Assembly: GCF_003475325.1 (NCBI RefSeq)
Contig: NZ_QRQC01000015.1
Location: 1 to 64,000 of the forward strand
DNA from: Collinsella sp. AF33-16
GTDB taxonomy: Bacteria; Actinomycetota; Coriobacteriia; Coriobacteriales; Coriobacteriaceae
DNA length: 64,000 nt
Reading direction: 5' to 3'
The notes under the pieces were generated by a model. That model searched no databases and had not been told where the DNA came from. It saw nothing but the letters and a program-made list of their open reading frames with translations. Made by a program: the position numbers and the translations under genes. The first letter of the stretch is position 1. Each line of letters opens with the position of its first letter. This document shows, piece after piece, positions 10,314 through 21,077 of this stretch.

Positions 10314-10355
10314 ATTATCCCGCGTGAGCCACAAGCCCACGCGGGATAATTTTTC
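10314..10355 (+). terminator. Terminator after the ABC exporter operon
   Basis: ATTATCCCGCGTG (10314-10326) pairs with CACGCGGGATAAT (10338-10350), followed by TTTTTC. It works well for the upstream genes on the plus strand. Confidence 0.92.
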
Positions 10356-10480
10356 TGGGACGGGGATTAAATAATCATTATGCATAGAAAGTCATAATTA
10401 TCATTTCGTAAACATTTCGATGAAATTAACGCCATGAGGCATGCTTGCGGTTACAATACCGCGAGGCCTAACTACACACC

Positions 10481-10510
10481 TTTAAGCCGGTCCTGTGAGA
10501 CCGGGAAGGA
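10481..10510 (+). promoter_or_regulatory. PyrR-type binding hairpin in the carA leader
   Basis: CCGGTC (10487-10492) and GACCGG (10499-10504) form a stem closed by the hexaloop CTGTGA, flanked by TTTAAG upstream and AAGGAG downstream. This matches the layout of PyrR-binding RNA hairpins (purine-rich CNGNGAG-like loop). The 3' flank is the carA ribosome binding site, so binding would most simply block translation. PyrR itself is not in the window. A TACAAT -10-like hexamer lies at 10452-10457. Confidence 0.7.
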
Positions 10511-10515
10511 GAATT

Positions 10516-12021
10516 ATGGCGAACAACCATACCGCGGGCGCTGCCGCCCGCACCTTCGCGCCCAGCGAGCTTTGCCAGCGTATGCTGGCCAAAACCAGCA
10601 AGGGCACCTGCGGTCCCTGTATCCTGTATCTTGAGGATGGGACCATTTTTTATGGACGTGCATGCGGCGCCGAGGGCACCGCGACCGGCGAAGTCTGCTT
10701 CAACACCTCGCTCGAGGGCTACTTTGAGGTCATGACCGACCCGAGTTATGCCGGCCAAATTGTAACCATGACCTATCCGCAGATCGGCAATTACGGTATC
10801 GACGAGACCGATGTCCAGTCGGCCTTCCCCGGCGACGCCGTGCGCCCTGCGAGCGCTCCGGCTATGCGCGGCATGATCGTTCGCGATATGTGCGCCACGC
10901 CTTCTAACTGGCGCTCGGCCGTCAGCGTGCCGGAGTACCTGCGCGCTCACGGCATCGTCGCTATCGAGGGTATCGACACCCGCGCTCTGGTGCGCCATCT
11001 GCGCGACAATGGTTCCAAGATGGGCATTATCTCGACCGAGATCTTCGACGTCGACGAGCTTGCCGAGCGCTTGTCCGCTGCGCCCACGCTGGTAGGCGAG
11101 AACCTGGTCAAGACCGTAAGTTGCCCCGCGCCTCACGAGTTTGTGGCCGCCGACCTGCCTGCCACGCATGACTTTGCGCTTGCGGCTGCCGCTCCTGCCC
11201 GTCACAAAGTGGTCGCCTACGACTGCGGTGTGAAGCGCGGTATTCTGGAGGGCCTGGTCCGTGCCGGCTGCGATCTCACCGTCGTGCCGTGGGATACGCC
11301 CGCCCAGCAGGTACTCGACATGAATCCCGATGGCGTCTTTTTGTCCAACGGCCCCGGCGACCCCGATGCCGTGGTGGAGACCTATGAGCAGGTACAGCAG
11401 CTGATCGGCAAGGTGCCGGTCTTTGGCATTTGCCTCGGTCACCAGATGATCAGCCTGGCCTGCGGCGCCCAGATGGAAAAGCTTAAATTCGGTCACCGTG
11501 GCGGTAACCAGCCGGTTATGAATCTGGTGAGCCGTCGCGTGGAGATCACCGCGCAAAACCACGGCTTTGGCCTGCTGTTCCCCAGTCTGGGCAAACTGAT
11601 TCCGGAGCTTTCCGGCGGCGAAACCGAGCATGCGGCCGACGGTGACCTGCGCGCCTGGGTGCGTCGCGGCATCGCGCCGGTCGTGATGAACGAGCGCTTT
11701 GGTCGCATTCGCCTGACACATGTGAACCTCAACGACGGCACCGCCGAGGGCATCCAGCTGCTCGACGCCCCGTGTTTCTCGGTCCAGTACCACCCAGAGG
11801 CTTCGCCTGGCCCCACCGATGCCCACTATCTCTTTACCGCCTTTACGCGACTCATGGACGGCGAGGAGAACTACCTGGACATCGACACCGCGAAGGACCG
11901 CCTCGCCGGCTGGAATTTCGCCGACGATGGTTCCGCCGTTCTACCGAACGGCGGACCGGTCGACGCTGCGGCTGCATCTGGCACATCATCTTGCCGTTCT
12001 GCTTCGGACGCGCGGGCATAA
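10516..12021 (+). CDS. carA: Carbamoyl-phosphate synthase small (glutaminase) subunit, enlarged
   Basis: CarA releases ammonia from glutamine for carbamoyl phosphate synthesis. The 501-aa protein has the N-terminal CPSase_sm domain (GEVCFNTSLEGYFEVMTDPSYAGQI), then a class I amidotransferase domain with nucleophile Cys306 in GICLGHQ and the catalytic HPE of QYHPEASPGP near residue 426. It is over 100 residues longer than usual: an insertion of about 40 residues (roughly 354-392) sits between NHGFG and VTHVNLNDGT, and a Ser/Ala-rich tail of about 50 residues follows the amidotransferase. ATG 10516 follows AAGGAG. Confidence 0.95.
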   Translation: MANNHTAGAAARTFAPSELCQRMLAKTSKGTCGPCILYLEDGTIFYGRACGAEGTATGEVCFNTSLEGYFEVMTDPSYAGQIVTMTYPQIGNYGIDETDVQSAFPGDAVRPASAPAMRGMIVRDMCATPSNWRSAVSVPEYLRAHGIVAIEGIDTRALVRHLRDNGSKMGIISTEIFDVDELAERLSAAPTLVGENLVKTVSCPAPHEFVAADLPATHDFALAAAAPARHKVVAYDCGVKRGILEGLVRAGCDLTVVPWDTPAQQVLDMNPDGVFLSNGPGDPDAVVETYEQVQQLIGKVPVFGICLGHQMISLACGAQMEKLKFGHRGGNQPVMNLVSRRVEITAQNHGFGLLFPSLGKLIPELSGGETEHAADGDLRAWVRRGIAPVVMNERFGRIRLTHVNLNDGTAEGIQLLDAPCFSVQYHPEASPGPTDAHYLFTAFTRLMDGEENYLDIDTAKDRLAGWNFADDGSAVLPNGGPVDAAAASGTSSCRSASDARA

Positions 12022-12119
12022 GCCCAGCGCGCCCTCGCATCACGGCAACCTGATGCACCAGCTGCACCCTCGCTGACTTTTCCAAAACATTGAGTCAGCC
12101 TCTCTAGGAGGTTTTTAAC

Positions 12120-15434
<3,315 letters not shown>

Positions 15435-15446
15435 CGTGACCTGTCC

Positions 15447-15537
15447 GGCCGGGGCGGGAGGGGCCGAGATTTCCCCCTTTCGCTCCGGCTGCAAGCAGAG
15501 TCGCTCAGGAGGAAACTCGGCCCCTCCCGCCCCGGCC
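15447..15537. repeat. Long perfect hairpin H1 after carB
   Basis: Arms 15447-15468 and 15516-15537 are perfectly complementary over 22 bp and very GC-rich; the inner bases TTTCC and GGAAA extend the stem imperfectly. No T run follows, so it is not a standard terminator. It resembles the hairpins at 20717 and 60313 in having a long stem and a TTCGC/GCGAA-containing apex. Confidence 0.75.
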
Positions 15538-15611
15538 TGCGGTGACTTGGCCGCACCGTGTGCTGCCGAAGGGGCTTTGCGCGATGACTAGGGCTGAAAA
15601 AGAAAGTGAGT

Positions 15612-15651
15612 GTGGGATCCGCCGTTCGTTCGAACGGCGGATCCCACGTTT
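15612..15651. terminator. Bidirectional terminator between carB and the GntR gene
   Basis: A 17-bp perfect stem (15612-15628 with 15631-15647) is flanked by an A-rich run on the left and TTTT on the right. It serves convergent transcription from carB and the GntR-family gene. Confidence 0.88.
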
Positions 15652-15656
15652 TGGAT

Positions 15657-16439
15657 TTATTGGGCTGTGGCGGTGAAGGTTGTTTTGTCGGCGGCGATGT
15701 GCACGCGCAGCTTTGCCTGACCGTCGCAGCTGATGAGCACGCCTACCTCGAACGGGGTCCCCGTCTTGTCGTAGGTCGAACGCACGATGCGCATCGCCGC
15801 CTTACCGGTGTTCTGTCCCAAAAGGCGCGCCTCATGCTTGTCGAGGTTGACCGTCTCGTAGACGGCATCGACGCTTGCGGGCAGGATGCCGGTCTTTTCC
15901 GCGATGTAGGCGTAGAGCGAGCCATCCACGTCTTTGCGTGTGAGCTCGGGGCAAAGTGACACGGGGATATAGACGTAGTTGAGCTCCATGGGTTTGTCGT
16001 TGGCGAGACGCAGGCGGCGAATCTCCCAGACGGGTGTCCCTTCGGACACTTTGAGCCCAGAGGCGATGCCGCGGACGGCCGGTATGCTTGAAAAGGCGAG
16101 AATCTGTGAGCTCGGAACCCGTCCCGCTTCGCGCATCCGCGCGCTGAAATTCAGGGCCAGGTCGATGCCGGGCGCTGAGGTTTGGGGCTTGATGAACGTG
16201 CCCTGCCCGCGTTTGCGCACCACGCGCCCCTCGATGACGAGATCTTGGAAGCAACGGCGCACGGTCGCGCGCGATAACTCCAGCCGCTCACAGATTTCGA
16301 GCTCGCGTGGCAGCGGCGTCTTGGTGTCGAACGCCTGGCTGGCGATAAGCAGGGCGATTCGATGTTTAAGTTGGACATAGAGCGGCGTATCACCGCTGCG
16401 ATCGAAGGGTTCGGAGGCGAGAAACGAGATCATGTCCAT
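15657..16439 (-). CDS. GntR-family transcriptional regulator (HutC/UTRA type)
   Basis: The 260-aa protein has an N-terminal winged helix (PLYVQLKHRIALLI ... LPRELEICERLELSRATVRRC, then GQGTFIKP) and a C-terminal UTRA ligand-binding domain, the HutC/YvoA pattern of sugar and amino-sugar regulators. Start ATG 16439 is preferred: GGAGG lies 6 nt upstream, and longer in-frame starts would put this site inside the gene. It is divergent from the mannose-type PTS, which it very likely controls; the effector is probably a phosphorylated sugar. Confidence 0.9.
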   Translation of the reverse strand: MDMISFLASEPFDRSGDTPLYVQLKHRIALLIASQAFDTKTPLPRELEICERLELSRATVRRCFQDLVIEGRVVRKRGQGTFIKPQTSAPGIDLALNFSARMREAGRVPSSQILAFSSIPAVRGIASGLKVSEGTPVWEIRRLRLANDKPMELNYVYIPVSLCPELTRKDVDGSLYAYIAEKTGILPASVDAVYETVNLDKHEARLLGQNTGKAAMRIVRSTYDKTGTPFEVGVLISCDGQAKLRVHIAADKTTFTATAQ

Positions 16440-16522
16440 GGGGTACCTCCATGTCGTGAGCATACGTGACATGGTCTGACACTGCGGGACAAACCGGTGA
16501 TGTCAGGCCCGATTCTTGTCGG

Positions 16523-16537
16523 TATGTATGGTACATA
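16523..16537. promoter_or_regulatory. Candidate GntR operator
   Basis: TATGTA and TACATA form a perfect inverted repeat separated by TGG, in the divergent region between the GntR gene and the PTS operon. GntR-family regulators commonly bind short GT-N-AC palindromes of this kind. Confidence 0.5.
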
Positions 16538-16614
16538 AGGAACATAAAACATTTACCAGGCAATCTACCTGCTATTTTAAAAATAATTGGAAGAAAAAAT
16601 AATTTAGGCACAAA

Positions 16615-16661
16615 AATAGTTGCTACCGTTAACCGATGAATAGTTGCCGTTCGCAACTATT
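16615..16661. promoter_or_regulatory. Triple AATAGTTGC half-site cluster upstream of the PTS
   Basis: AATAGTTGC occurs at 16615-16623 and 16639-16647 (24 nt apart), and its reverse complement at 16653-16661. The last two form an inverted repeat. The cluster ends 87 nt before the PTS start, where an operator or activator site would sit. The cognate protein is unknown. Confidence 0.5.
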
Positions 16662-16747
16662 TTCTTGTACCGAACATGCCCCGGCGCAACAATAATCTCA
16701 GCAAAAAGCAAAGCCGTGCGACACACGGCAGGTCGAGAGGAGACCGC

Positions 16748-17182
16748 ATGCGGTATCTGGTAATGGTCAGTCACGGAACGCTCGCTCCCGGACTGCACAG
16801 TGTCCTCAAGATGCTCGGCAATGACGCCCCGAACATCTTGTCGACGAGTCTCGTGGACGGCATGGGCGCTGACGAGTATGTCGAGAACGTCAAGGCGATG
16901 CTCGCTCCCGTTACCGCCGATGACGAGGTTGTCCTGCTTGGTGACATCCTGGGCGGATCGCCGCTCACCAATGCCATGAACACGCTGGCCGAGAAGGGCC
17001 TGCTCGCCCACACCATTGCCTTCGGCGGCATGAACCTGCCCATGGCTATGACCGCCATGATGGGGCTTGCCACCATGGACCTGGATTCCCTCAAGCAGAT
17101 GATGCTGCAGGAGGGCAAGAACGGTATGTCCGAGCTCGTTGTCCCGACCGATGACGCCGACGACGAGGACGACGACATCTAG
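16748..17182 (+). CDS. PTS mannose-family EIIA component
   Basis: The 144-aa protein is a stand-alone EIIA of the mannose family, taking phosphate from HPr. The active His is residue 9 in MVSHGTLAPG, and DEVVLLGDILGGSP is the family's second signature. The last ten residues are almost all acidic and end DDDI. GAGAGGAGA precedes ATG 16748; a longer reading from further upstream has no site. First gene of the IIA-IIB-IIC-IID operon. Confidence 0.93.
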   Translation: MRYLVMVSHGTLAPGLHSVLKMLGNDAPNILSTSLVDGMGADEYVENVKAMLAPVTADDEVVLLGDILGGSPLTNAMNTLAEKGLLAHTIAFGGMNLPMAMTAMMGLATMDLDSLKQMMLQEGKNGMSELVVPTDDADDEDDDI

Positions 17183-17261
17183 GCAGCGCATCCGCCCAAA
17201 TTTTTGTGATGGAGCGGGGGTTAAGAGGAAAGACCCCTGGTGATAAAGAAAGGGAGAACGC

Positions 17262-17750
17262 ATGATTTCGTTCATCCGTATTGACGACCGTATGATCCAT
17301 GGACAGACCGTTACCCGTTGGGCCCTCGAGTATCCCTGCGACGGTCTTATCGCCGTCAACGACGCTGCAGCGTCCAACCCCGTGCTCAAGGAGGCCTACA
17401 AGAGTGCCTCGGGCAAGAAGACGTTCGTGTGGACCAAGGAGCACTTCAAGGAGGTCTCCGAGAAGGTTCTCAAGTCCGACACCAAGTACTTCCTGATCAC
17501 CAAGAACCCGCTCGACATGAAGGAACTTCTCGTCGATTTTGGCTTTAAGCCCGGCATGGACCGCATCATCGTCGGTCCCTGCAACGATCGTCCCGGCACC
17601 ACCAAGCTCGGCAACAACCAGTCGATCACGCAGGAAGAGGCCCAGGCGCTCGAGGACCTCACCAACGCCGGCTACACGGTCGAGTTCGCCCTTATCAAGG
17701 AGAAGTCCATCGGTGAGTGGCCCAAGTTCCGCGGTCAGTTTGGCTTCTAG
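17262..17750 (+). CDS. PTS mannose/fructose/sorbose-family EIIB component
   Basis: EIIB (162 aa) passes phosphate from EIIA to the sugar. The active His is residue 13 in RIDDRMIHGQ, the classical motif of this family. A small inverted repeat lies in the 79-nt gap after EIIA, and AAAGGGAG precedes the start. Sugar specificity cannot be read from the sequence; mannose, glucosamine, N-acetylgalactosamine and sorbose systems share this fold. Confidence 0.94.
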   Translation: MISFIRIDDRMIHGQTVTRWALEYPCDGLIAVNDAAASNPVLKEAYKSASGKKTFVWTKEHFKEVSEKVLKSDTKYFLITKNPLDMKELLVDFGFKPGMDRIIVGPCNDRPGTTKLGNNQSITQEEAQALEDLTNAGYTVEFALIKEKSIGEWPKFRGQFGF

Positions 17751-17778
17751 TTAGGCGCCAGCCGCATTTTGGTATCTA

Positions 17779-17800
17779 CAGCCCTTGGTGAAAGGGGCTG
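17779..17800 (+). other. Intercistronic hairpin between EIIB and EIIC genes
   Basis: CAGCCC (17779-17784) pairs with GGGCTG (17795-17800). It lacks a T run and lies inside the operon, so an mRNA processing or stability role is more likely than termination. Confidence 0.4.
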
Positions 17801-17822
17801 AGGAATAAAGAAAGGGGAAAGC

Positions 17823-18680
17823 ATGGCAATCAATGCATTCCAAGCCGCGCTGTTCGGCCTGTTCGCCTGCCTGGCATCACTGCCTGGCATGGGCGGCACG
17901 ACGATCGGCAACTACACTCTGGGTCGTCCTCTGGTCGCCGGCCTCATCGTCGGCATCATCATGGGCGATATGCAGACGGGCATCCTCGTCGGCGCTGCCA
18001 TCCAGGTTGTCTACATCGCTCTCGTGACCCCCGGCGGAACCGTCTCCGCCGACGTCCGCGCCGTGTCCTATATCGGCATCCCGCTGGCGATCCTCGCCAT
18101 CAAGAACTCGGGCATCGATCCCGCCTCCGCTGAGGCTGCCGGCATGGCCGCATCCCTCGGTGCCGCCGTCGGCACGCTCGGCACTGTGCTCTTCTATGGC
18201 ACCGCCACCATCAACCTGGTGTGGCAGGGCATGGGGTGGAAGTGGCTCGAGAAGGGCGATCTCCACAAGCTCTACCTGGTCAACAACGTTCTGCCTTGGA
18301 TTGGTCACATCGTCTGCTCGTTCCTCCCGACGTTCATCATCACCATGGGCGGCACCGCCATGGTCGACCTCATGAAGACCTACATGCCCATGGACGGCAT
18401 CGCGATGAAGACGCTGTTCACCGTCGGCTCGCTGCTGCCTACCGTCGGTATCGCCATCCTGCTCAAGCAGGTCATCTCCAAGCCGACGGACTTCCTCACG
18501 TTCTTCTTCGGCTTCACCCTGTCCGCTGTCATGGGATGCAACCTGATTGCCGCTGCCGGCATCGGCTGCTTCTTCGCCCTGATCAACTATGAGATCGCTT
18601 CGCTCAAGATCGACCTCGCAAACGCTCCCAAGGCAGCTATCGCCTCGGGCTCCGATGATGAGGAAGAGGAGGACATCTAA
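17823..18680 (+). CDS. PTS mannose-family EIIC permease component
   Basis: EIIC (285 aa) is a membrane component forming the sugar path together with IID. Hydrophobic segments run through most of the protein, starting MAINAFQAALFGLFACLASLPG and including RPLVAGLIVGIIMGD and GAAIQVVYIAL. The C-terminus is a short cytoplasmic-looking tail ending SDDEEEEDI. Its stop overlaps the IID start by one base. Confidence 0.93.
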   Translation: MAINAFQAALFGLFACLASLPGMGGTTIGNYTLGRPLVAGLIVGIIMGDMQTGILVGAAIQVVYIALVTPGGTVSADVRAVSYIGIPLAILAIKNSGIDPASAEAAGMAASLGAAVGTLGTVLFYGTATINLVWQGMGWKWLEKGDLHKLYLVNNVLPWIGHIVCSFLPTFIITMGGTAMVDLMKTYMPMDGIAMKTLFTVGSLLPTVGIAILLKQVISKPTDFLTFFFGFTLSAVMGCNLIAAAGIGCFFALINYEIASLKIDLANAPKAAIASGSDDEEEEDI

Positions 18681-19507
18681 TGGCAGAGAAGAAGAAACTC
18701 TCTAAGAAAACGCTTGCCAAGTCGTTCCGCAACTGGTCCTATGGCAACCTGACTTGCTTCTCGCAGGAGCACATGCAGACCTTCGGTTACCTGTGCGCCA
18801 TGCTTCCGATCGTCGAGGAGCTCTACGACACGCCCGAGGAGCAGAAGCAGGCCCTCCAGACCTACTCCGCGTTCTTCAACACCGAGCCGCAGATCGGCAC
18901 CATGATTGTCGGCGTCACCGCCGGCCTCGAGGAGGCTCGCGCAAACGGCGAGGCCATCGACGACGACGCCATCAACGGCATCCGCGCCGGCCTCATGGGC
19001 CCGCTCGCCGGCCTTGGCGACTCGCTGATCGTCGGTACCCTGATCCCGATCCTGCTCGGTATCGCCCTCGGTCTCTCGACCGGCGGCTCCCCGCTCGGCG
19101 CTATCTTCTATATCGTCGTGTGGAACCTGCTCATGTACCTCGGCATGCGCTTTGCCTACAACCAGGGCTATGAGCTCGGCGGCAAGGCGGTCGAGGCCCT
19201 CGTTGGCCCCAAGGCAAAGGCTCTTCGCGATTCCATCGTGATGGTCGGTACCATGGTCATCGGTGCCGTGGGCGCAACTTGGGTCTCCATCACCTGCAGC
19301 CCCAACCTGGTGCTGCCCGGTGGCGGTAAGTTCCAGGACACGCTCGATGGCATCTATCCGCACCTGCTGCCGATGATCTTCATCATCTTCTGCTGGTACA
19401 TGATGACCAAGAAGAAGGTCAACCCCATCGTTATGATGCTGATCCTCGTTGTGATCGCATTTGTGGGCGTTGTTATTGGCTTCTTCGACCCGGCACTGAG
19501 CTACTAG
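18680..19507 (+). CDS. PTS mannose-family EIID component
   Basis: EIID (275 aa) is specific to mannose-family PTS systems. It has the family's N-terminal cytoplasmic part (FRNWSYGNLTCFSQEHMQTFGY) and GLMGPLAGLGDSLIVGTLIPI, followed by C-terminal membrane helices. Translation is probably coupled to EIIC through the overlapping stop and start. A strong terminator follows. Confidence 0.94.
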   Translation: MAEKKKLSKKTLAKSFRNWSYGNLTCFSQEHMQTFGYLCAMLPIVEELYDTPEEQKQALQTYSAFFNTEPQIGTMIVGVTAGLEEARANGEAIDDDAINGIRAGLMGPLAGLGDSLIVGTLIPILLGIALGLSTGGSPLGAIFYIVVWNLLMYLGMRFAYNQGYELGGKAVEALVGPKAKALRDSIVMVGTMVIGAVGATWVSITCSPNLVLPGGGKFQDTLDGIYPHLLPMIFIIFCWYMMTKKKVNPIVMMLILVVIAFVGVVIGFFDPALSY

Positions 19508-19529
19508 TCATCATCCCCTGGCCCCCTGT

Positions 19530-19567
19530 AAGGCCGTGCGGCCTCAACCGCACGGCCTTCTGATTTT
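19530..19567 (+). terminator. Terminator of the PTS operon
   Basis: AAGGCCGTGCGG (19530-19541) pairs with CCGCACGGCCTT (19548-19559), followed by a T-containing tail. Confidence 0.88.
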
Positions 19568-19702
19568 GCGCCGCCCTTCAAGGGCAATATGGCCAGCGAC
19601 CTCCATCGCCTACACGACACCCGCTATATTGCTCTTGAAAGATGACGTATTCGATAAACGATGGACTTGCGCATGATGCACACTTTGCACGAGGAGGACC
19701 AT

Positions 19703-20029
19703 ATGCACGAGAAACACGGACACGACCTTTCGCGCGACGACTTGATCCGCGAGGCAAAGATGCAGACCGATGCTATTCAGCGGCTCAACGTTTGGCTGCG
19801 CCTGGGCTATTCGCTCGTGGCGATTGGCTTTTTGATGGGGATGTGGGGTATGCAGGGAGGCCCCGGCTGGGGTGTCCCCGTGGGCATCGTGTGCCTGGTG
19901 GTGGGCACTCCGCTTTCGATCGTGCTTAAGGTTGGCACGACCAACGCCAAAAAGAATGTCGAGCGCATGCTTGAGGCCGCGGGTATCGACGTTGAGGAGC
20001 TTATGCGACGCAAGAAGGACGAGCAATAG
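19703..20029 (+). CDS. Small two-helix membrane protein of unknown function
   Basis: A 108-aa protein with a His/Asp-rich N-terminus (MHEKHGHDLSRDD), two closely spaced membrane segments (about residues 38-55 and 62-78) and a charged C-terminus ending RRKKDEQ. ATG 19703 follows GAGGAGG; an upstream in-frame start at 19661 lacks a site. A short distance before the MarR gene suggests, but does not prove, a link with it. I do not recognise the family. Confidence 0.7.
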   Translation: MHEKHGHDLSRDDLIREAKMQTDAIQRLNVWLRLGYSLVAIGFLMGMWGMQGGPGWGVPVGIVCLVVGTPLSIVLKVGTTNAKKNVERMLEAAGIDVEELMRRKKDEQ

Positions 20030-20097
20030 ACTTCCGCGTTGGGGTATCATAAATAATTGTTGCGAATGTTAACTAATGTACGGCAAATGACGGTTTT

Positions 20098-20574
20098 ATG
20101 GCCCTTCTAGAGTTGCAAAGGACAATATCCCCAGTGGATTACGATGACGTTGCTCGAAAACTGATCGTGTACTCACGTTCCCTTGCCAAGGGATCCTTGA
20201 GTGCTGCCGGCGGCGCCAGTGTGGGCGAGGCGCCGGTTTTACAGTATCTATCGGGTATTGACGGTGATGTCATTCCCTCCGAGATTGCCAAGAAGCTGAA
20301 ATTCTCCCGTGCGCGCATGTCGCATATCTTGGATTCACTCGAGAGCAAGGGTTACGTTCAGCGCAGGACCGATCCAAACGATCGTCGGCGTGTGCTGGTG
20401 AGCATTACCGAGGAAGGCCGTGATTTCGCGGCGAAAAAAAATGCCGAGAGTGTGGCATCGCTCTCGAAACAACTCTCAGCGCTCGGCGAGCACGATGCTC
20501 AGGAGCTCGTGCGCATCCTGAATAAAGCCTACAGCCTTACCTATGATGCCGACGACTACCTGGACAATCTATAA
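20098..20574 (+). CDS. MarR-family transcriptional regulator
   Basis: The 158-aa protein has a MarR winged helix: PSEIAKKLKFSRARMSHILDSLESKGYVQR as recognition region and RRTDPNDRRRVLVSITEEG as wing, flanked by dimerisation helices. MarR proteins usually repress nearby transport or stress genes and respond to small molecules. The start ATG 20098 has no clear Shine-Dalgarno. Upstream, a TTGCGAATGTTAAC segment is a plausible autoregulatory site, but this is speculative. Confidence 0.85.
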   Translation: MALLELQRTISPVDYDDVARKLIVYSRSLAKGSLSAAGGASVGEAPVLQYLSGIDGDVIPSEIAKKLKFSRARMSHILDSLESKGYVQRRTDPNDRRRVLVSITEEGRDFAAKKNAESVASLSKQLSALGEHDAQELVRILNKAYSLTYDADDYLDNL

Positions 20575-20593
20575 GGATAAAGACAGACATTTA

Positions 20594-20621
20594 GGTGCAT
20601 CATGAAATGCACCCGGGACAG
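20594..20621. repeat. GGGACAG-containing hairpin after the MarR gene
   Basis: GGTGCAT (20594-20600) and ATGCACC (20607-20613) form a hairpin directly followed by CGGGACAG. The GGGACAG core recurs in several intergenic hairpins of this window, so this is probably a member of the same REP-like group. Confidence 0.45.
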
Positions 20622-20716
20622 TTGTGCCCATCAGCCACCGTCAACATCTCATTCCAAACCAAATCAGCCAACGTACGCCATGGCAACCCCCGGTAGGTCG
20701 CAGGGTGGCGGCTGAG

Positions 20717-20762
20717 CCTTTCCCTCGGGAAACTTCGCGAAGCCCAGTTCCCGAGGGAAAGG
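20717..20762. repeat. Long perfect hairpin H3
   Basis: Arms 20717-20731 and 20748-20762 pair perfectly over 15 bp; the 16-nt interior contains the palindrome CTTCGCGAAG. It lies in the 503-bp space between the MarR gene and the GH31 gene, where I see no gene. Confidence 0.7.
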
Positions 20763-21077
20763 TATGGTCTGTGTAATACCAGATAAACAGTACATTTTTG
20801 CTAGATTGGTATTTGACTGAAGAACCAATTGGTATGGCTTATTAAGCCTACCTTGCCGTTGACGCTCATTTTACTGCCGTTGGTGGACTTCCGAACTTGG
20901 TTGCGCAAGTGCTCCCATATATTGATATGACCTAGTAGGTGGCTATCTGGTTACTACCAGTTGGCCCCTTGGTAACGGGTGGCCCCATTGTGCGGAATGT
21001 ACCGAACATCCCCGTTTGATACGTTTTCCCATGCTGCCGGGGGGGCGTCCTCGGCATGTCGGAAGAAAGGAGCCCAG

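Noticed and set aside
10353..10380. Possible decayed REP core (GGGACGGGGATTAAAT) after the terminator
   Set aside because: Resembles the R1 arm only loosely and has no opposite arm.
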